DNA of 64,000 nucleotides. It comes from Nematostella vectensis. Taxonomy: Eukaryota > Cnidaria > Anthozoa > Actiniaria > Edwardsiidae. The position numbers and the translations under genes are program-made. Below, one piece after another: positions 1-13,908 of the stretch. Numbering within the stretch: the stretch's first letter is position 1; each line of letters begins with the position of its first letter. A model generated the notes under the pieces. The model had not been told where the DNA came from. It saw only the letters and a program-made list of their open reading frames with translations, and did no database searches. The stretch covers positions 19,304,953 to 19,368,952 of the forward strand of contig NC_064036.1 in assembly GCF_932526225.1 (NCBI RefSeq), read 5' to 3'.

Positions 1-125
1 GAGTTATCTTAGTTACAATAAGCGGAGTGTTCGAGTTACCGAGGAAATAGAACCTAGAATTAGTCTCTAGTAAAATTGAAGTCAGTTCTAGTTAGCGGGA
101 AGTTCGAGTTATCGGTGTTCCACTG
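1..125. mobile_element. Terminal part of a pogo/Tigger-like DNA transposon
   Basis: Read on the minus strand from 125, the sequence starts CAGTGGAACACCGATAACTC, which is the form of pogo/Tigger-class TIRs. It is followed outside by TA (126-127), the expected target duplication. The degenerate phrase 'gttcgagttaccg / gttcgagttatcgg' recurs inside, as in sub-terminal repeats of such elements. The other end lies outside the window, so family and length are inferred from this one terminus. Confidence 0.45.
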
Positions 126-215
126 TATCTCCGCTCTCTGCTCTCTGCTCTCTCCTCCTCCGTTTCCTTTCTTAGTGAAGAATAATGACCCTTAAAACCC
201 AAGGCTTGGAATGTT

Positions 216-3200
216 CTAGGCCCTATCAGAGCCTTGATTTGCGTCTCTCTCGTCTCTTGTTTTCCCGACATGCTTCTCATCTCGAGTCACGTGAGTGTTC
301 TCGTGGGCCTCAATATCGTACAGTTCGTGGCGGATTTTCTCGATGTCTTCAAGGACATGTACTAAGTCGTCTGTGCCAACATCACTGAATTGTGCTTTTG
401 ACTCGACTTCGCTCTGAACAAGAAGAAACAATGATTCATTCTCTCTTGGCTGGTTTTGAAAAAGATTATGACAATAAGGCAGCAAACAAAGCAAACCTCT
501 CCAGTCTCTCTAAATCAGTCAAGCTCAATTACCACCACCCAGTCTCTCTCAATCAGTCAAGATAAACTACCACTACCCAGTCTCTCTCAATCAATCAAGA
601 TAAACTACCACTACCCAGTCTCTCTCGATCAGGCAAGCTCAACTACCACTACCCAGTCTCTCTCAATCAATCAAGCTCAACTACAACTACCCAGTCTCTC
701 TCAATCAATCAAGCTCAACTACCACTACCCAGTCTCTCTCAATCAATCAAGCTCAACTACCACTACCCAGTCTCTCTTAATCAGTCAAGATAAACTACCA
801 CTACCCAGTCTCTCTCAATCAGTCAAGCTCAACTACCACTACCCAGTCTCTCTCAGTCAAGCTCAACTACCACTACCCAGTCTCTTTCAATCAATAAGGA
901 TGAACTACCACTACCCAGTCTCTCTCAATCAATCAATCAAGATAAACTACCACTACCCAGTCTCTCTCAATCAATCAAGATAAACTACCATTACCCAGTC
1001 TCTCTCAATCAGTCAAGATAAACTACCACTACCCAGTCTCTCTCAATCAGTCAAGATAAATTACAACTACCCAGTCTCTCTCAATCAATCAAGATAAACT
1101 ACCACTACCCAGTCTCTCTCAATCAGTCAAGATAAACTACCACTACCCAGTCTCTTTCAATCAATCAAGATAAACTACCACTACCCAGTCTCTCTCAATC
1201 AATCAAGATAAACTACCACTACCCAGTCTCTCTCAATCAATCAAGATAAACTACCATTACCCAGTCTCTCTCAATCAGTCAAGATAAACTACCACTACCC
1301 AGTCTCTCTCAATCAGTCAAGATAAATTACAACTACCCAGTCTCTCTCAATCAATCAAGATAAACTACCACTACCCAGTCTCTCTCAATCAGTCAAGATA
1401 AACTACCACAACCCAGTCTCTCTCAATCAATCAAAATAAACTACCACTACCCAGTCTCTCTCAATCAAGCCCAACTACCACTACCCAGTCTCTCTCAATC
1501 AGTCAAGATAAACTACCACTACCCAGTCTCTCTTAATCAATCAAGCCAAACTAACACTACCCAGTCTCTCTCAATCAATCAAGATAGACTACCAGTACCC
1601 AGTTTCTCTCAATTAGTCAAGATAAACTTCCACTACCCAGTCTCTCTCAATCAGTCAAGATAAACTACCACTACCCAGTCTCTCTCAATCAATCATGCTC
1701 AACTACCACTACACAGTCTCTTTCAATCAGGCAAGATAAACTACCACTACCCAGTCTCTCTCAATCAGTCAAGATAAACTACCACTACCCAGTCTCTCTC
1801 AATCAGTCAAGATAAACTACCACTACCCAGTCTCTGTCAATCAATCAAGATAAACTACCACTACCCAGTCTCTCTCAATCAGTCAAGATAAACTACCACT
1901 ACCCAGTCTCTCTCAATCAATCAAGATAAACTACCACTACCCAGTCTCTCTCAATCAATCAAGCCCAACTACCACTACCCAGTCTCTCTCAATCAGTCAA
2001 GATAAACTACCACTACCCAGTCTCTCTCAATCATGCTGAACTACCAATACCCAGTCTCTCTCAATCAATCAAGCCCAACTACCACTACCCAGTCTCTCTC
2101 AATCAGTCAAGATAAACTACCACTACCCAGTCTCTCTCAATCATGCTCAACTACCACTACCGTGTCTCTCAATCAATCAGGATCAATTACCCCCATGCCC
2201 TCGTCCTGACAACCATTTTGACGCTCACTCTCATGTATAAAGAAGCAAATGAGTGGAAGTGCAGGCCATTACCATGGCAACCTACCCGCTTCTTTCCCCA
2301 GAAGGACCTCCTGCTGGACCGCCGTCTACGCCTCGTGCAGGCAGGCGAGAAACCGCAGGGTGCTCGTAAACCTCTTTTTGTTTCATCGGAAGCAATTTCA
2401 GTTTCCTAAGAAAAAAGGAACGACTATATATTAAGTATCCAAAGCGCATGCGCAGGCTTATCAAGGGCGGGTACGGGGGAAAATTCAGTATCTTTTGGAT
2501 AAAGAAAGTAAAAGTCATGTCTGCTTTGTTTTGTATAAATTTAGGCATTGCCTAAAAGCGGAGCTCCAAACTACCAAATCTTTGCTTATTTTCGCTTAAT
2601 AATTTAAGACATTTTAAATATTATTATATTTTTGTTTTTGATGACGTCAACGATTTCAAAGATCACGCGACCAACATGTTAAACTCCCTTCCCCCCACCC
2701 TTGACATCTACAAGACACATAACAAGTTTAGTTGTCATACGATGTTTCGACGTCAGGGTAGTTTTACTTTATCGATGACGTCACGTGGCCATCTTATTGC
2801 ACCCCACTTGAAACATACATCACATCATCCGATTTTTGTTCTTAATGAAATCGAAATAATTTTAATTTTAGTGACTTCATCGATGACGTCAGAAATCACG
2901 TGTCCATATTTTTACCCCCATCCCCCCTCCCCCATTCACACCAACATGACACCTGCCGAGTTTGGTTGTGAAACAATGTTTCTTTCAAAAGAAATGAATG
3001 TTTTTGCTTTTAATCACGTTTTTTTGCTTTGAGGTTATCGATGACGTCACCCAACACGTGAACACGTGACCATATTGTTGCTTTCCCTCTTGACACATAC
3101 ATGACACCTACCAAGTTTGGTTGTTATTCAATGTCCCTTTCACAAGATATGAATATTTTTTATTTTGATGAAGTCAGCATATTTTGCTTATTGTGACGCC

Positions 3201-3724
3201 ATTGATGACGTCACAATCACGTGACCACATTGGAGCACCCCACTTGACACCTACATGACACCTACCGAGTTTGGTTGCCATATGATGTTTCCGTGAAATA
3301 AAAATATTTTTTCGTCAGCATACTTTTGCTTCACAAATCACGTGACCACAGTTTTGCACCTCACTTGACACATGCATGACAGCTGTCAGGTTCGGTTGTC
3401 GTACAATGCTTTTAAAGGACGGACGGACGGACATCGAGTAACTCGAGTCGATTGGCTACCAATATTTGTTACCATATTTGTTTTGTAGACCACTTTTTCT
3501 TAGGTATTGCGGGGCTCCGCTAAAATAATGATGTGGGTTTAAGGGGGTGGTGCAAAGATTTTAAAGTGACGGCAAACCTTAGGACTTGTATCGCTCCCCA
3601 AGCTAAGCTGCTCTTCCAGTTGTTTCAGCTCCTTTTCAACTTCCTCGCTGGATGCTTGCACTGACAGCCACTTCTCCATGACAACTACCATTAGCGCAAC
3701 AACCACAACCGGTAGCAGCTTCAT
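216..3724 (-). CDS. Candidate secreted, amidated peptide precursor (3 exons)
   Basis: Not recognised by name. Exons on the minus strand: 3724-3578 (49 codons), 2405-2286 (40 codons), 449-216 (77 codons plus stop), giving 166 aa. All junctions are phase 0, with donors AAG|gtttgc and CGG|gtaggt and acceptors ttcttag and accag. Residues 1-24 form a signal peptide (MKLLPVVVVALMVVV core). An acidic spacer follows (EEVEKELKQLEEQL). Exon 2 has the dibasic site ETKR (58-60), then a cationic stretch starting GLRAPC with a C-x5-C loop (CGFSPAC), a run of arginines, and SFWGKKR, a classic amidation plus cleavage signal. Exon 3 encodes an acidic, helix-prone C-terminal part ending at TGA. This is the order of parts in neuropeptide or hormone precursors. 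An antimicrobial or venom peptide precursor is the alternative. If the second donor is not used, exon 2 reads on to a TAA at 2187. The first junction is well supported; the second is weaker. Confidence 0.5.
501..2186. repeat. 38-bp minisatellite array (CAGTCTCTCTCAATCA type)
   Basis: About 44 copies of a roughly 38-bp unit built on 'actacccagtctctctcaatc(a/g)(g/a)tcaagataaact'. Blocks of several units recur; for example the segment near 985 with a 'ccattaccc' variant recurs near 1250, so the array grew partly by higher-order duplication. It lies inside the proposed last intron of the peptide-precursor gene. The 175-codon open frame at 456-983 is only the array read through and is not a gene. 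Confidence 0.9.
2549..3534. mobile_element. TIR-like repeat element with internal ~110-165 bp CRE/E-box repeats
   Basis: The ends are inverted: 'ctaaaagcggagctcc' on the left and 'ggggctccgctaaaa' on the right. Inside, a degenerate unit recurs five to six times: TGACGTCA, then CACGTG(A)CC, then 'cacccc(a)cttgacacatacatgacacctaccgag', then 'tttggttgt..atgatgttt'. Perfect TGACGTCA palindromes lie at 2642, 2776, 2884, 3042 and 3206. The unit ends with (GGAC)n near 3418. No coding frame is seen. It sits in intron 1 of the candidate peptide gene. Confidence 0.6.
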
Positions 3725-6192
3725 TGTTTAGATTGTGATGTCAAGCTGAAATGAAAAAGAAATGCCACTGATGCATAAATAATGCCAGAAAACCCAGAAG
3801 GTTTATAGTAGAATTCACTGTTACGCGAACGCTGAGAATTCAACTGGAAAACCGCGTAGTCAATCATACTACCGTGACCAGTCGTCACCTGGCTGTGTGC
3901 AGTAAAATGGTCTCTAACGCGACAATGAAAACATGAAAGCAATCGATTGGTTTGGAGGATTGATTGATTGCGCGCTTTTGCCAAACGGGACTATTTTGGA
4001 TTCGTTGAGGTCACACAACAACGAATTTGGCTGTAGATTAGTATGTCTGCACCAACGAACGCTAACGGAAAAACCGCATCTTTTGGTTGCAAGTACCGCG
4101 GGCAATCCAGACTATGGCTCCCTATTCAAGAGAGCGCCTGGGGCACGAAAGGCAATCCCAGTAGGAGCTGGGGCCGACTGACCGGGGCACGAAAGGCAAT
4201 CCCAGTAGGAGCTGGGGCCGGGATTCCTTGAGACACTTGCATAATGTTAGATGTGGTCAGACCGAACTGTGGCAACAGAATAACCAAGCACTACGTCAAG
4301 CAAACGATATTCTTTGATTTGTCAAGTTTTTTCGATTTTCTTGCCTTGTTTGTTTTAAATCTTAGCCTTAAATTTAAAGGGTCTCATGATATTCTTGTCC
4401 ATGGAAAACAAATATGAATTAACTATTGAAAACTTTTGATTATGAAAAAGATGATAGGTTTTTCATTAAGATATTAACGATAAAGTATCAATTATTCGTG
4501 AGAAACCTCTGAGGAGCCCCCAGAAAAAAACATACACGACAAATTTTATACACTTTGTATAGATATCATCAACAGTTCGTTCAGATCTTTGTCTTGTGTC
4601 CGCCTTATATCGGTGTACATATTTGAGCCAAGAATTAAGAAAAGGACGGACATGGTTTCGGATGATAAGAAACAAACCTACATATACTTGATTATATATA
4701 AACATACTTGTTTACAAATTTATGATACATCTATAAAGCTGTTATCATAGGTAATTTGGAGAAGTGTGAATAGTTTAAATATAAATGTCAGTTTTACTAT
4801 ATAATAAACGCTTTTCCTAGGACAAAACCATTAATTAAAGTAATTGATGAGAGATATCAAGGACCATATTATTCTATACCGTGGTTAATATTTAATTATG
4901 TGAATTATGAGTTTAATACTTTGAGCAATAAATGTCCAGTTATTTAAGCGGTGTAAAAATAACGGAAATCGTAAAATAACATATCGTAAGTCAGTGTAAA
5001 CAAGATGCAAAACAACAACAACAAGACTCTCACGCACTTTAAACATATTTTACTTCTCGAATACTCGTAATGTGTTCGCGAACACGTAACCCTTTAAACA
5101 GAATCTATCACTTGTCCTTCCCTTCTTTTGCTAAATCTCCCTTTATTTTCTTGATTTGATAAATTTATGGCTAGGAAAAGGCCGTTCGTTTCGCATCAGT
5201 TCGACATTAGTTTTCGTGAAGCACTTTTGTTTTCGCATTTCCAAACGAAACAATCATTGAAACAGACGTATTTCGCTCTCTCCCACCCTTTTCGCCCCCT
5301 GAGTCTTTCTAAAAGTCAATATTTCTTCCGCTGAAGTAACACTCACTTGGTGATTTGTTACGAAACGACATGTACTCACCCGGGTTGACTGTTATCTGAA
5401 GCCGGATTCAATAACTTGTCAAGCAGATGGGACTCCCTACATATACCAACTCGCATTGTGTAAACAATACATCGCCCACGAGCGCGGAAAAGACTGAAGG
5501 TGGACAATGAATTAATAACCTTTCTGGATTTGATCACTTGTGGTAGATGTCGCCGGCTATCCCTCGTTATGAAAAAACAATAAAAAAGGGGTGGTAAGAA
5601 TGTGAGAGTTTAAAGTTATGTGAGTGAAACCTTAATCAAGTGCCAAATGCAAAAGGAAAATGTTAACCACACATACCATAGCATATCAAGCATGACAAAA
5701 TTTCGTCTGTCGTGTTAAAAAATCCTGGAAGATGCGATTACAAGGTGTCGTGAGATTGGTCGAGCTGTTAATATGATAGTGTTATCTTGAGCTGATCGTC
5801 AGTGCGTGCAAAATAAATGACGCAGATCCATCTATACTGTTAATCGTATTTTTGGTTAATAGGGCTATCAAAGGGTTTTCTTTTACATATGCAACAATAA
5901 TCTAAAATAATGGAAATACTTATCATCAAAAAGATGAAAAACAGCAATCAAGCCACATTGAACAATTAAACGAAAAACTTACACTTTTTTGTTTTGTCTG
6001 TGGGCCTCGTTGAGGATTAACCGCTGCATTTATGACCAAGCGCCAAAATAGAATTCTACCCCGTAATGTATAATTGTCAGATGTAAGTAGATAATGGAGC
6101 AGAGTCATATCAAATGCGTGGATATCCATAGCCTTTGGTGGTAGAGGTACGAATATGACACACAAGCATACAGGAAATACACTATGAATAGC
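3725..6192. other. Non-coding stretch without recognisable genes
   Basis: AT-rich, with only short unsupported open frames. It includes the 5' flank of the minus-strand peptide gene. The one structure seen is a direct duplication at 4139-4220: a ~36-bp block 'gggcacgaaaggcaatccc...gctggggcc' present twice with a 44-bp period. Confidence 0.5.
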
Positions 6193-9100
6193 ACATCGTC
6201 ATCATGACTCAGCTATCGATACCACATCATCATAATCATCATGACTCTGCTATCAATACCATCATCATCATCGTCATCATGACTCTGCTATCAATACCAT
6301 CATCATCATCGTCATCATGACTCTACTATCAATCCCACATCATCATCGTCATCATGACTCTACTATCAATACCACCATCATCATCGTCATCATGACTCTG
6401 CTATCAATACCATCATCATCATCGTCATCATGACTCTACTGTCAATACCACCATCATCATCGTCATCATGACTCTGCTATCAATACCATTATCATCATCA
6501 TGGTCATCATGACTCTACTATCAATACCATCATCATCATGGTCATCATGACTCTGCTATCAATACCACCATCATCATCGCAATCATGACTCTACTATCAA
6601 TACCACCATCATCATCGTCATCATGACTCTACTATCAATACCACCATCATCATCGTCATCATGACTCTACTATCAATACTATCATTATCATCGTCATCAT
6701 GACTCTACTATCAATACCATCATCATTATGGTCATCATGACTCTACTATCAATACCACATCATCATCGTCATCACGACTCTGCTATCAATACCACATCAT
6801 CATCGTCATCATGACTCTACTATCAATACCATCATCATCATGGTCATCATGACTCTACTAACAATACCATCATCATCATGGTCATCATGACTCTACTATC
6901 AATACCACGTCATCATCGTCATCATGACTCTGCTATCAATACCACATCATCATCTTCATCATGACTCTACTATCAATACCACGTCATCACCGTCATCATG
7001 ACTCTACTATCAATACCACATCATCATCGTCATCATGACTCTACTATCAATACCACCATCATTATCGTCATCATGACTCTACTATCAATACCACATCATC
7101 ATCGTCATCATGACTCTACTATCAATACAACATCATCATCGTCATCATGACTCTACTATCAATACCATCATCATCATCGTTATCATGACTCTACTATCAA
7201 TACCACCATCATCATCGTCATCATGACTCTACTATCGATACCACATCATCACCGTCATCATAACTCTACTATCAATACCACCATCATCATAGTACTCATG
7301 ACTCTACTATCAATACCACGTTATCATCGTCATCATGACTCAACTATCAATACCACCATCATCATCGTCATCATGACTCTACTATCGATACCACATCATC
7401 ATCGTCATCATGACTCTGCTATCAATACCACATCATCATCGTCATCATGACTCTACTATCAATACCACCATCATCGTCGTCATCATGACTCTACTATCAA
7501 TACCACATCATCATCGTCATCATGACTCTACTATCAATACCACCATCATCATCGTCATCATGACTCTACTATCAATACCATCATCATCATCGTCATCATG
7601 ACGCTACTATCAATACCATCATCATCATCATCATTATGACTCTACTATCAATACTACGTTATCATCGTCATCATGACTCTGCTATCAATACCATCATCAT
7701 CATCGTCATAATGACTATACTATCGATACCACATCATCATCGTCATCACGACTCTGCTATCAATACCACGTCATCATCGTCATCATGACTCTACTATCAA
7801 TACCACCATCATCATCGTCATCATGACTCTACTATCAATACCAGATCATCATCGTCATCATGACTCTACTATCAATACCACCATCATCATCGTCGTCATG
7901 ACTCTGCTATCAATACCACATCACCATCGTCACAATGACTCTACTATCAATACAACGTCATCATCGTCATCATGACTCTACTATCGATACCACATCATCA
8001 TCGTCATCACGACTCTGCTATCAATACCACGTCATCATCGTCATCATGACTCTACTATCAATACCACCATCATCATCGTCATCATGACTCTACTATCAAT
8101 ACCAGATCATCATCGTCATCATGACTCTACTATCAATTCCACCATCATCATCGTCGTCATGACTCTGCTATCAATACCACATCACCATCGTCATCATGAC
8201 TCTACTATCAATACAACGTCATCATCGTCATCATGACTCTACTATCAATATCATCGTCATCATCGTCATCATTACTCTACTATCGATACCACATCATCAT
8301 CGTCATCATGACTCTGCTATCAATACAATGTCATCATCGTCATCATGACTCTACTATCAATACCACGTCATCATCGTCATCATGACTCTACTATCAATAC
8401 CACATCATCATCGTCGTCATGACTCTGCTATCAATACCACATCATCATCGTCATCATGACTCTACTATCGATACCACATCATCATCGTCATAATGACTCT
8501 GCTATCAATACAACGTCATCATCGTCATCATGACTCTACTATCAATACCACGTCATCATCGTCATCATGACTTTACTATCAATACCACATCATCATTGTC
8601 GTCATGACTCTGCTATCAATACCACATCATCATCGTCATCATGACTCTACTATCAATACCACGTCATCATCATCATCATGACTCTACTATCGATACCACA
8701 TCATCATCGTCATCATGACTCTGCTATCAATACCACATCATCATTATGGTCATCATGACTCTACTATCAATACCACATCATCATCGTCATCATGACTCTG
8801 CTATTAATACCACCATCATCATCGTCATCATGACTCTGCTATTAATACCACCATCATCATCGTCATCATGACTCTGCTATCAATACCATCATCATCATCG
8901 TCATCATGACTCTGCTATTAATACCACCATCATCATTGTCGTCATGACTCTGCTATCAATACCACATCACCACCGTCATCATGACTCTACTATCAATACA
9001 ACGTCGTCATCGTCATCATGACTCTACTATCGATACCACATCATCATCGTCATCATGACTCTACTATCAATACCAAATCATCATCGTCATCATGACTCTA

Positions 9101-12100
9101 CTATCAATACCACGTCATCATCGCCATCATGACTCTACTATCAATACCACATCATCATCGTCATCATGACTCTGCTATCAATACCACATCATCATCGCCA
9201 TCATGACTCTACTATCAATATCATCATCATCATGGTCATCATGACTCTACTATCAATACCACATCATCATCGTCATTATGACTCTACTATCAATACCATC
9301 ATCATCATCGTCATCATGACTCTGGTATCAATACCATCATCATCATCGTCATCATGACTCTGCTATCAATACCATCATCATCATCGTCATCATGACTGCT
9401 ATCAATACCATCATCATCATCGTCATCATGACTCTACTATCAATACCACATCATCATCGTCATCATGACTCTACTATCGATACTACCATCATCATCGTCA
9501 TCATGACTCTACTATCAATACCATCATCATCATCGTCATCATGACTCTACTATCAATACCACTTCATCATCGTCATCATGAATCTGCTATCAATACCACA
9601 TCATCATCTTCATCATGACTCTGCTATTAATACCACATCATCATCGTCATCATGACTCTACTATCAATACCACGTCATCATCGTCATTATGACTCTACTA
9701 TCAATACCACCATCATTATCGTCATCATGACTCTGCTATCAATACCACCATCATCATCGTCATCATGACTCTGCTATTAATACCACCATCATCATCGTCA
9801 TCATGCCTCTGCTATCAATACCACATCATCATCGTCATCATGACTCTACTATCAATACCACCATCATCATCGTCATCATGCCTCTGCTATCAATACCATC
9901 ATCATCATCGTCATCATGACTCTACTATCAATACCACCATCATCATGGTCATCATGACTCTACTATCAATACCACATCATCATCGTCATCATGACTCTGC
10001 TATCAATACCATCATCATCATCGTCATCATGACTCTGCTATCAATTGCACCATCATCATCGTCATCATGACTCTACTATCAATACCACATCATCATCGTC
10101 ATCATGACTCTGCTATCAATACCATCATCATCATCGTCATCATGACTCTACTATCAATACCACCATCATCATGGTCATCATGACTCTGCTATCAATACCA
10201 CCATCATCATCGTCATCATGACTCTCCTATCAATACCACATCATCATCGTCATCATGACTCTGCTATCAATACCATCATCATCATCGTCATCATGACTCT
10301 GCTATCAATACCACCATCATCATCGTCATCATGACTCTACTATCAATACCACATCATCATCGTCATCATGACTCTGCTATCAATACCATCATCATCATCG
10401 TCATCATGACTCTGCTATCAATACCACCATCATCATCGTCATCATGACTCTACTATCAATACCACATCATCATCGTCATCATGACTCTGCTATCAATACC
10501 ATCATCATCATCGTCATCTTGACTCTACTATCAATACCACCATCATCATGGTCATCATGACTCTGCTATCAATACCACCATCATCATCGTCATCATGACT
10601 CTCCTATCAATACCACCATCATCATCGTCATCATGACTCTGCTATCGATACCACATCATCACCGTCATCATGACTCTACTATCAATACCACCACCATCAT
10701 CGTCATCATGACTCTACTATCAATACCACGTCATCATCGTCATCATGACTCTACTATCAATACCACCATCATCATCGTCATCATGACTCTACTATCAATA
10801 CCACATCATCATCGTCATCATGACTCTGCTATCAATACCATCATCATCATCGTCATCATGACTCTGCTATCAATACCACCATCATCATCGTCATCATGAC
10901 TCTGCTATCAATACCACCATCATCATCGTCATCATGACTCTGCTATCAATACCATCATCATCATCGTCATCATGACTCTGCTATCAATACCACCATCATC
11001 ATCGTCATCATGACTCTACTATCAATACCACATCATCATCGTCATCATGACTCTGCTATCAATACCATCATCATCATCGTCATCATGACTCTGCTATCAA
11101 TACCACCATCATCATCGTCATCATGACTCTACTATCAATACCACATCATCATCGTCATCATGACTCTGCTATCAATACCATCATCATCATCGTCATCTTG
11201 ACTCTACTATCAATACCACCATCATCATGGTCATCATGACTCTGCTATCAATACCACCATCATCATCGTCATCATGACTCTCCTATCAATACCACCATCA
11301 TCATCGTCATCATGACTCTGCTATCGATACCACATCATCACCGTCATCATGACTCTACTATCAATACCACCACCATCATCGTCATCATGACTCTACTATC
11401 AATACCACGTCATCATCGTCATCATGACTCTACTATCAATACCACCATCATCATCGTCATCATGACTCTACTGTCAATGCCACGTCATCATCGTCATCAT
11501 GACTCTGCTATCAATACCATCATCATCATCGTCATCATGACTGCTATCAATACCATCATCATCATCGTCATCATGACTCTACTATCAATACCACATCATC
11601 ATCGTCATCATGACTCTACTATCGATACCACCATCATCATCGTCATCATGACTCTACTATCAATACCATCATCATCATCGTCATCATGACTCTACTATCA
11701 ATACCACTTCATCATCGTCATCATGAATCTGCTATCAATACCACATCATCATCTTCATCATGACTCTGCTATTAATACCACATCATCATCGTCATCATGA
11801 CTCTACTATCAATACCACGTCATCATCGTCATTATGACTCTACTATCGATACCACATCATTATCGTCATCATGACTCTGCTATCAATACCACCATCATCA
11901 TCGTCATCATGACTCTGCTATTAATACCACCATCATCATCGTCATCATGCCTCTGCTATCAATACCATCATCATCATGGTCATCATGACTCTACTATCAA
12001 TACCACCATCATCATCGTCATCATGACTCTACTATCAATACCACATCATCATCGTCATCATGACTCTGCTATCAATACCATCATCATCATCGTCATCATG

Positions 12101-12533
12101 ACTCTACTATCAATACCACCATCATCATGGTCATCATGACTCTGCTATCAATACCACTATCATCATCGTCATCATGACTCTCCTATCAATACCACCATCA
12201 TCATCGTCATCATGACTCTGCTATCGATACCACATCATCACCGTCATCATGACTCTACTATCAATACCACCACCATCATCGTCATCATGACTCTACTATC
12301 AATACCACGTCATCATCGTCATCATGACTCTACTATCAATACCACCATCATCATCGTCATCATGACTCTACTGTCAATACCACGTCATCATCGTCATCAT
12401 GACTCTGCTATCAATACCATCATCATCATGACTGTGCTATCAATACCAGATCATCATCGTCATCATGACTCTACTATCAATACCACCATCATCATCGTCA
12501 TCATGACTCAACTATCAATACCACATCATTATC
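6193..12533. repeat. 6.3-kb minisatellite of ~37-38 bp units
   Basis: Roughly 170 copies of a unit of the form 'catcatcatcgtcatcatgactctactatcaataccac'. Variants include ctgctatc, ctactatcga, acgtcatc and aaccatcat. Unit length varies by a base or so around the CAT-rich part, so reading frames shift and long Met-Thr-Leu-Leu / His-rich frames appear by chance. Segments of several hundred bases recur nearly unchanged (for instance starting at 10633, 11312 and 12212), showing higher-order repeats near the right end. Confidence 0.95.
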
Positions 12534-12904
12534 CAGGGGCGTACGCAGCCTCTACGCCTGCAGTCACTGGCTTGCAAAAAAAATTGACGATCTTATTTGC
12601 AAAACGATTATTAAAATCAAATGTTTACTCATTTATTTTTATGTACGTAGTTTTATAAATATGATGAGCATAAAAACTATAATTTTCTTAATTATGGTAG
12701 TCTACAGATGATTTCCAAACATATTGTTATGTCGTTCAGTGCCACGCAACGTAATATTCTCAAAAGTCTGACGCATTGACGCCAATTTCAAACCCAAAAG
12801 CGGGAGCTATGAAATCTTCACGGGATGCGGGATGAGAGGCCACGCCCTCATTCGGCTTCTGAATGCTTCGACTGCAACTTGTTAAAATCCTGCGTACGCC
12901 CTTG
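12534..12904. mobile_element. MITE inserted in the 37-38 bp minisatellite
   Basis: The left end CAGGGGCGTACGCAG is matched by the right end ctgcgtacgcccttg in inverse orientation, a TIR of about 15 bp. Both sides are minisatellite: units stop at 12533 and resume at 12905 with 'tcatcgtcatcatggctctgctatc'. The 371-bp interior has no convincing ORF. The insertion is younger than the array around it. Confidence 0.7.
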
Positions 12905-13000
12905 TCATCGTCATCATGGCTCTGCTATCGATACCACATCATCATCGTCATCAGGACTCTGCTATCATATTATCACCGTCATCATCCACGATTGCTCTCA
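12905..13000. repeat. Right-hand remnant of the 37-38 bp minisatellite
   Basis: Two to three decayed units follow the MITE, after which the array fades into unique sequence. Confidence 0.8.
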
Positions 13001-13908
13001 GCACTAAGTGAGGCCTATTACCTCAATTACCCGAGTGAATCTCATAGAATATCATTTGGACAAGGAGGAAAACATAAGCAATCATAAATAACTTCAAATT
13101 AAATGTAAATTTCACTCTTGTGGAGGAAGATATTCAGTTTATATTAAGCCTGATGTGTACAAGCATGCACGAAGGGTCAAATTCCTGTAAAAAAAAAACA
13201 CCAAATAAAAGCAACCATTTCGAGCCACTCTAGTTATCCTCTTATACTTGCTTTGTAGTAGAGATATGTACACACATTTTACACGCAATTCTGGAACGTA
13301 CGCTTCTCTGCCAGATGAGCTCGCGCTCCTATTTGATGACAAAGTGCTTGCCACGCTTCACCTTTTTTAGTCTGCCCTAAGAAAATTGAAATACAGAGAC
13401 GCACATTTGACGAAGTCGGCAACCAGGTTTTGTTATATCACTCTCTTTACTCATTACAATAACAACTCTTAACAATTTCATAATATTGCTGTTCGCTTTT
13501 GTGCTAGCCAGCAAATCATCCGTTGAGTCACAACCAAACCTATCGCTACCTACACAACCAAACCTATCGCTACCTACACAACCAAACCTATCGCTATTTG
13601 GGAGGGGGCAGTACAGCTCCGCCAGGCCTGAAAAAACTTCAAAAGTCAAACGTGTGCTAAACCCTTACCCAGATGGGTCACGATCTGTATTATTTATTTA
13701 CAGTAGCTTTGCGCATCACTCGAGGGGGCTGAAAGGATTGAAGAATTGCTCAGTATCAAGATCTTCTTTTCCTTCTATCAGAGATGTCATCAATATTACC
13801 TGAGCCTAGGTCTAAACCGATATAACTTTCACTATCTTTGATTCGCAAGAGTTCGGTCGCATAAGCAGAACTGTCATCACCTGTACGTAAGCTCAGGTTG
13901 CTTTCATT
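13001..13908. other. Intergenic, no gene seen; 24-bp triplet repeat at 13530-13597
   Basis: Unique sequence apart from a 24-bp unit 'acaaccaaacctatcgctac..' present almost three times at 13530-13597. Open frames across it on both strands follow the repeat and show no conserved domain. Confidence 0.5.

Noticed and set aside
3721-4231. ORFs upstream of the peptide gene (both strands)
   Set aside because: No splice partner or motif. Part of one arises from the 44-bp direct duplication at 4139-4220.
6193-12533. CRISPR-like array
   Set aside because: Regular units but no unique spacers. Units are contiguous, and the surrounding DNA is intron-rich animal sequence.
7223-12658. Many Met-Thr-Leu-Leu-Ser-Ile-Pro-His ORFs
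   Set aside because: They start at ATG codons in every repeat unit and end when a variable-length unit shifts frame. There is no codon bias or domain.
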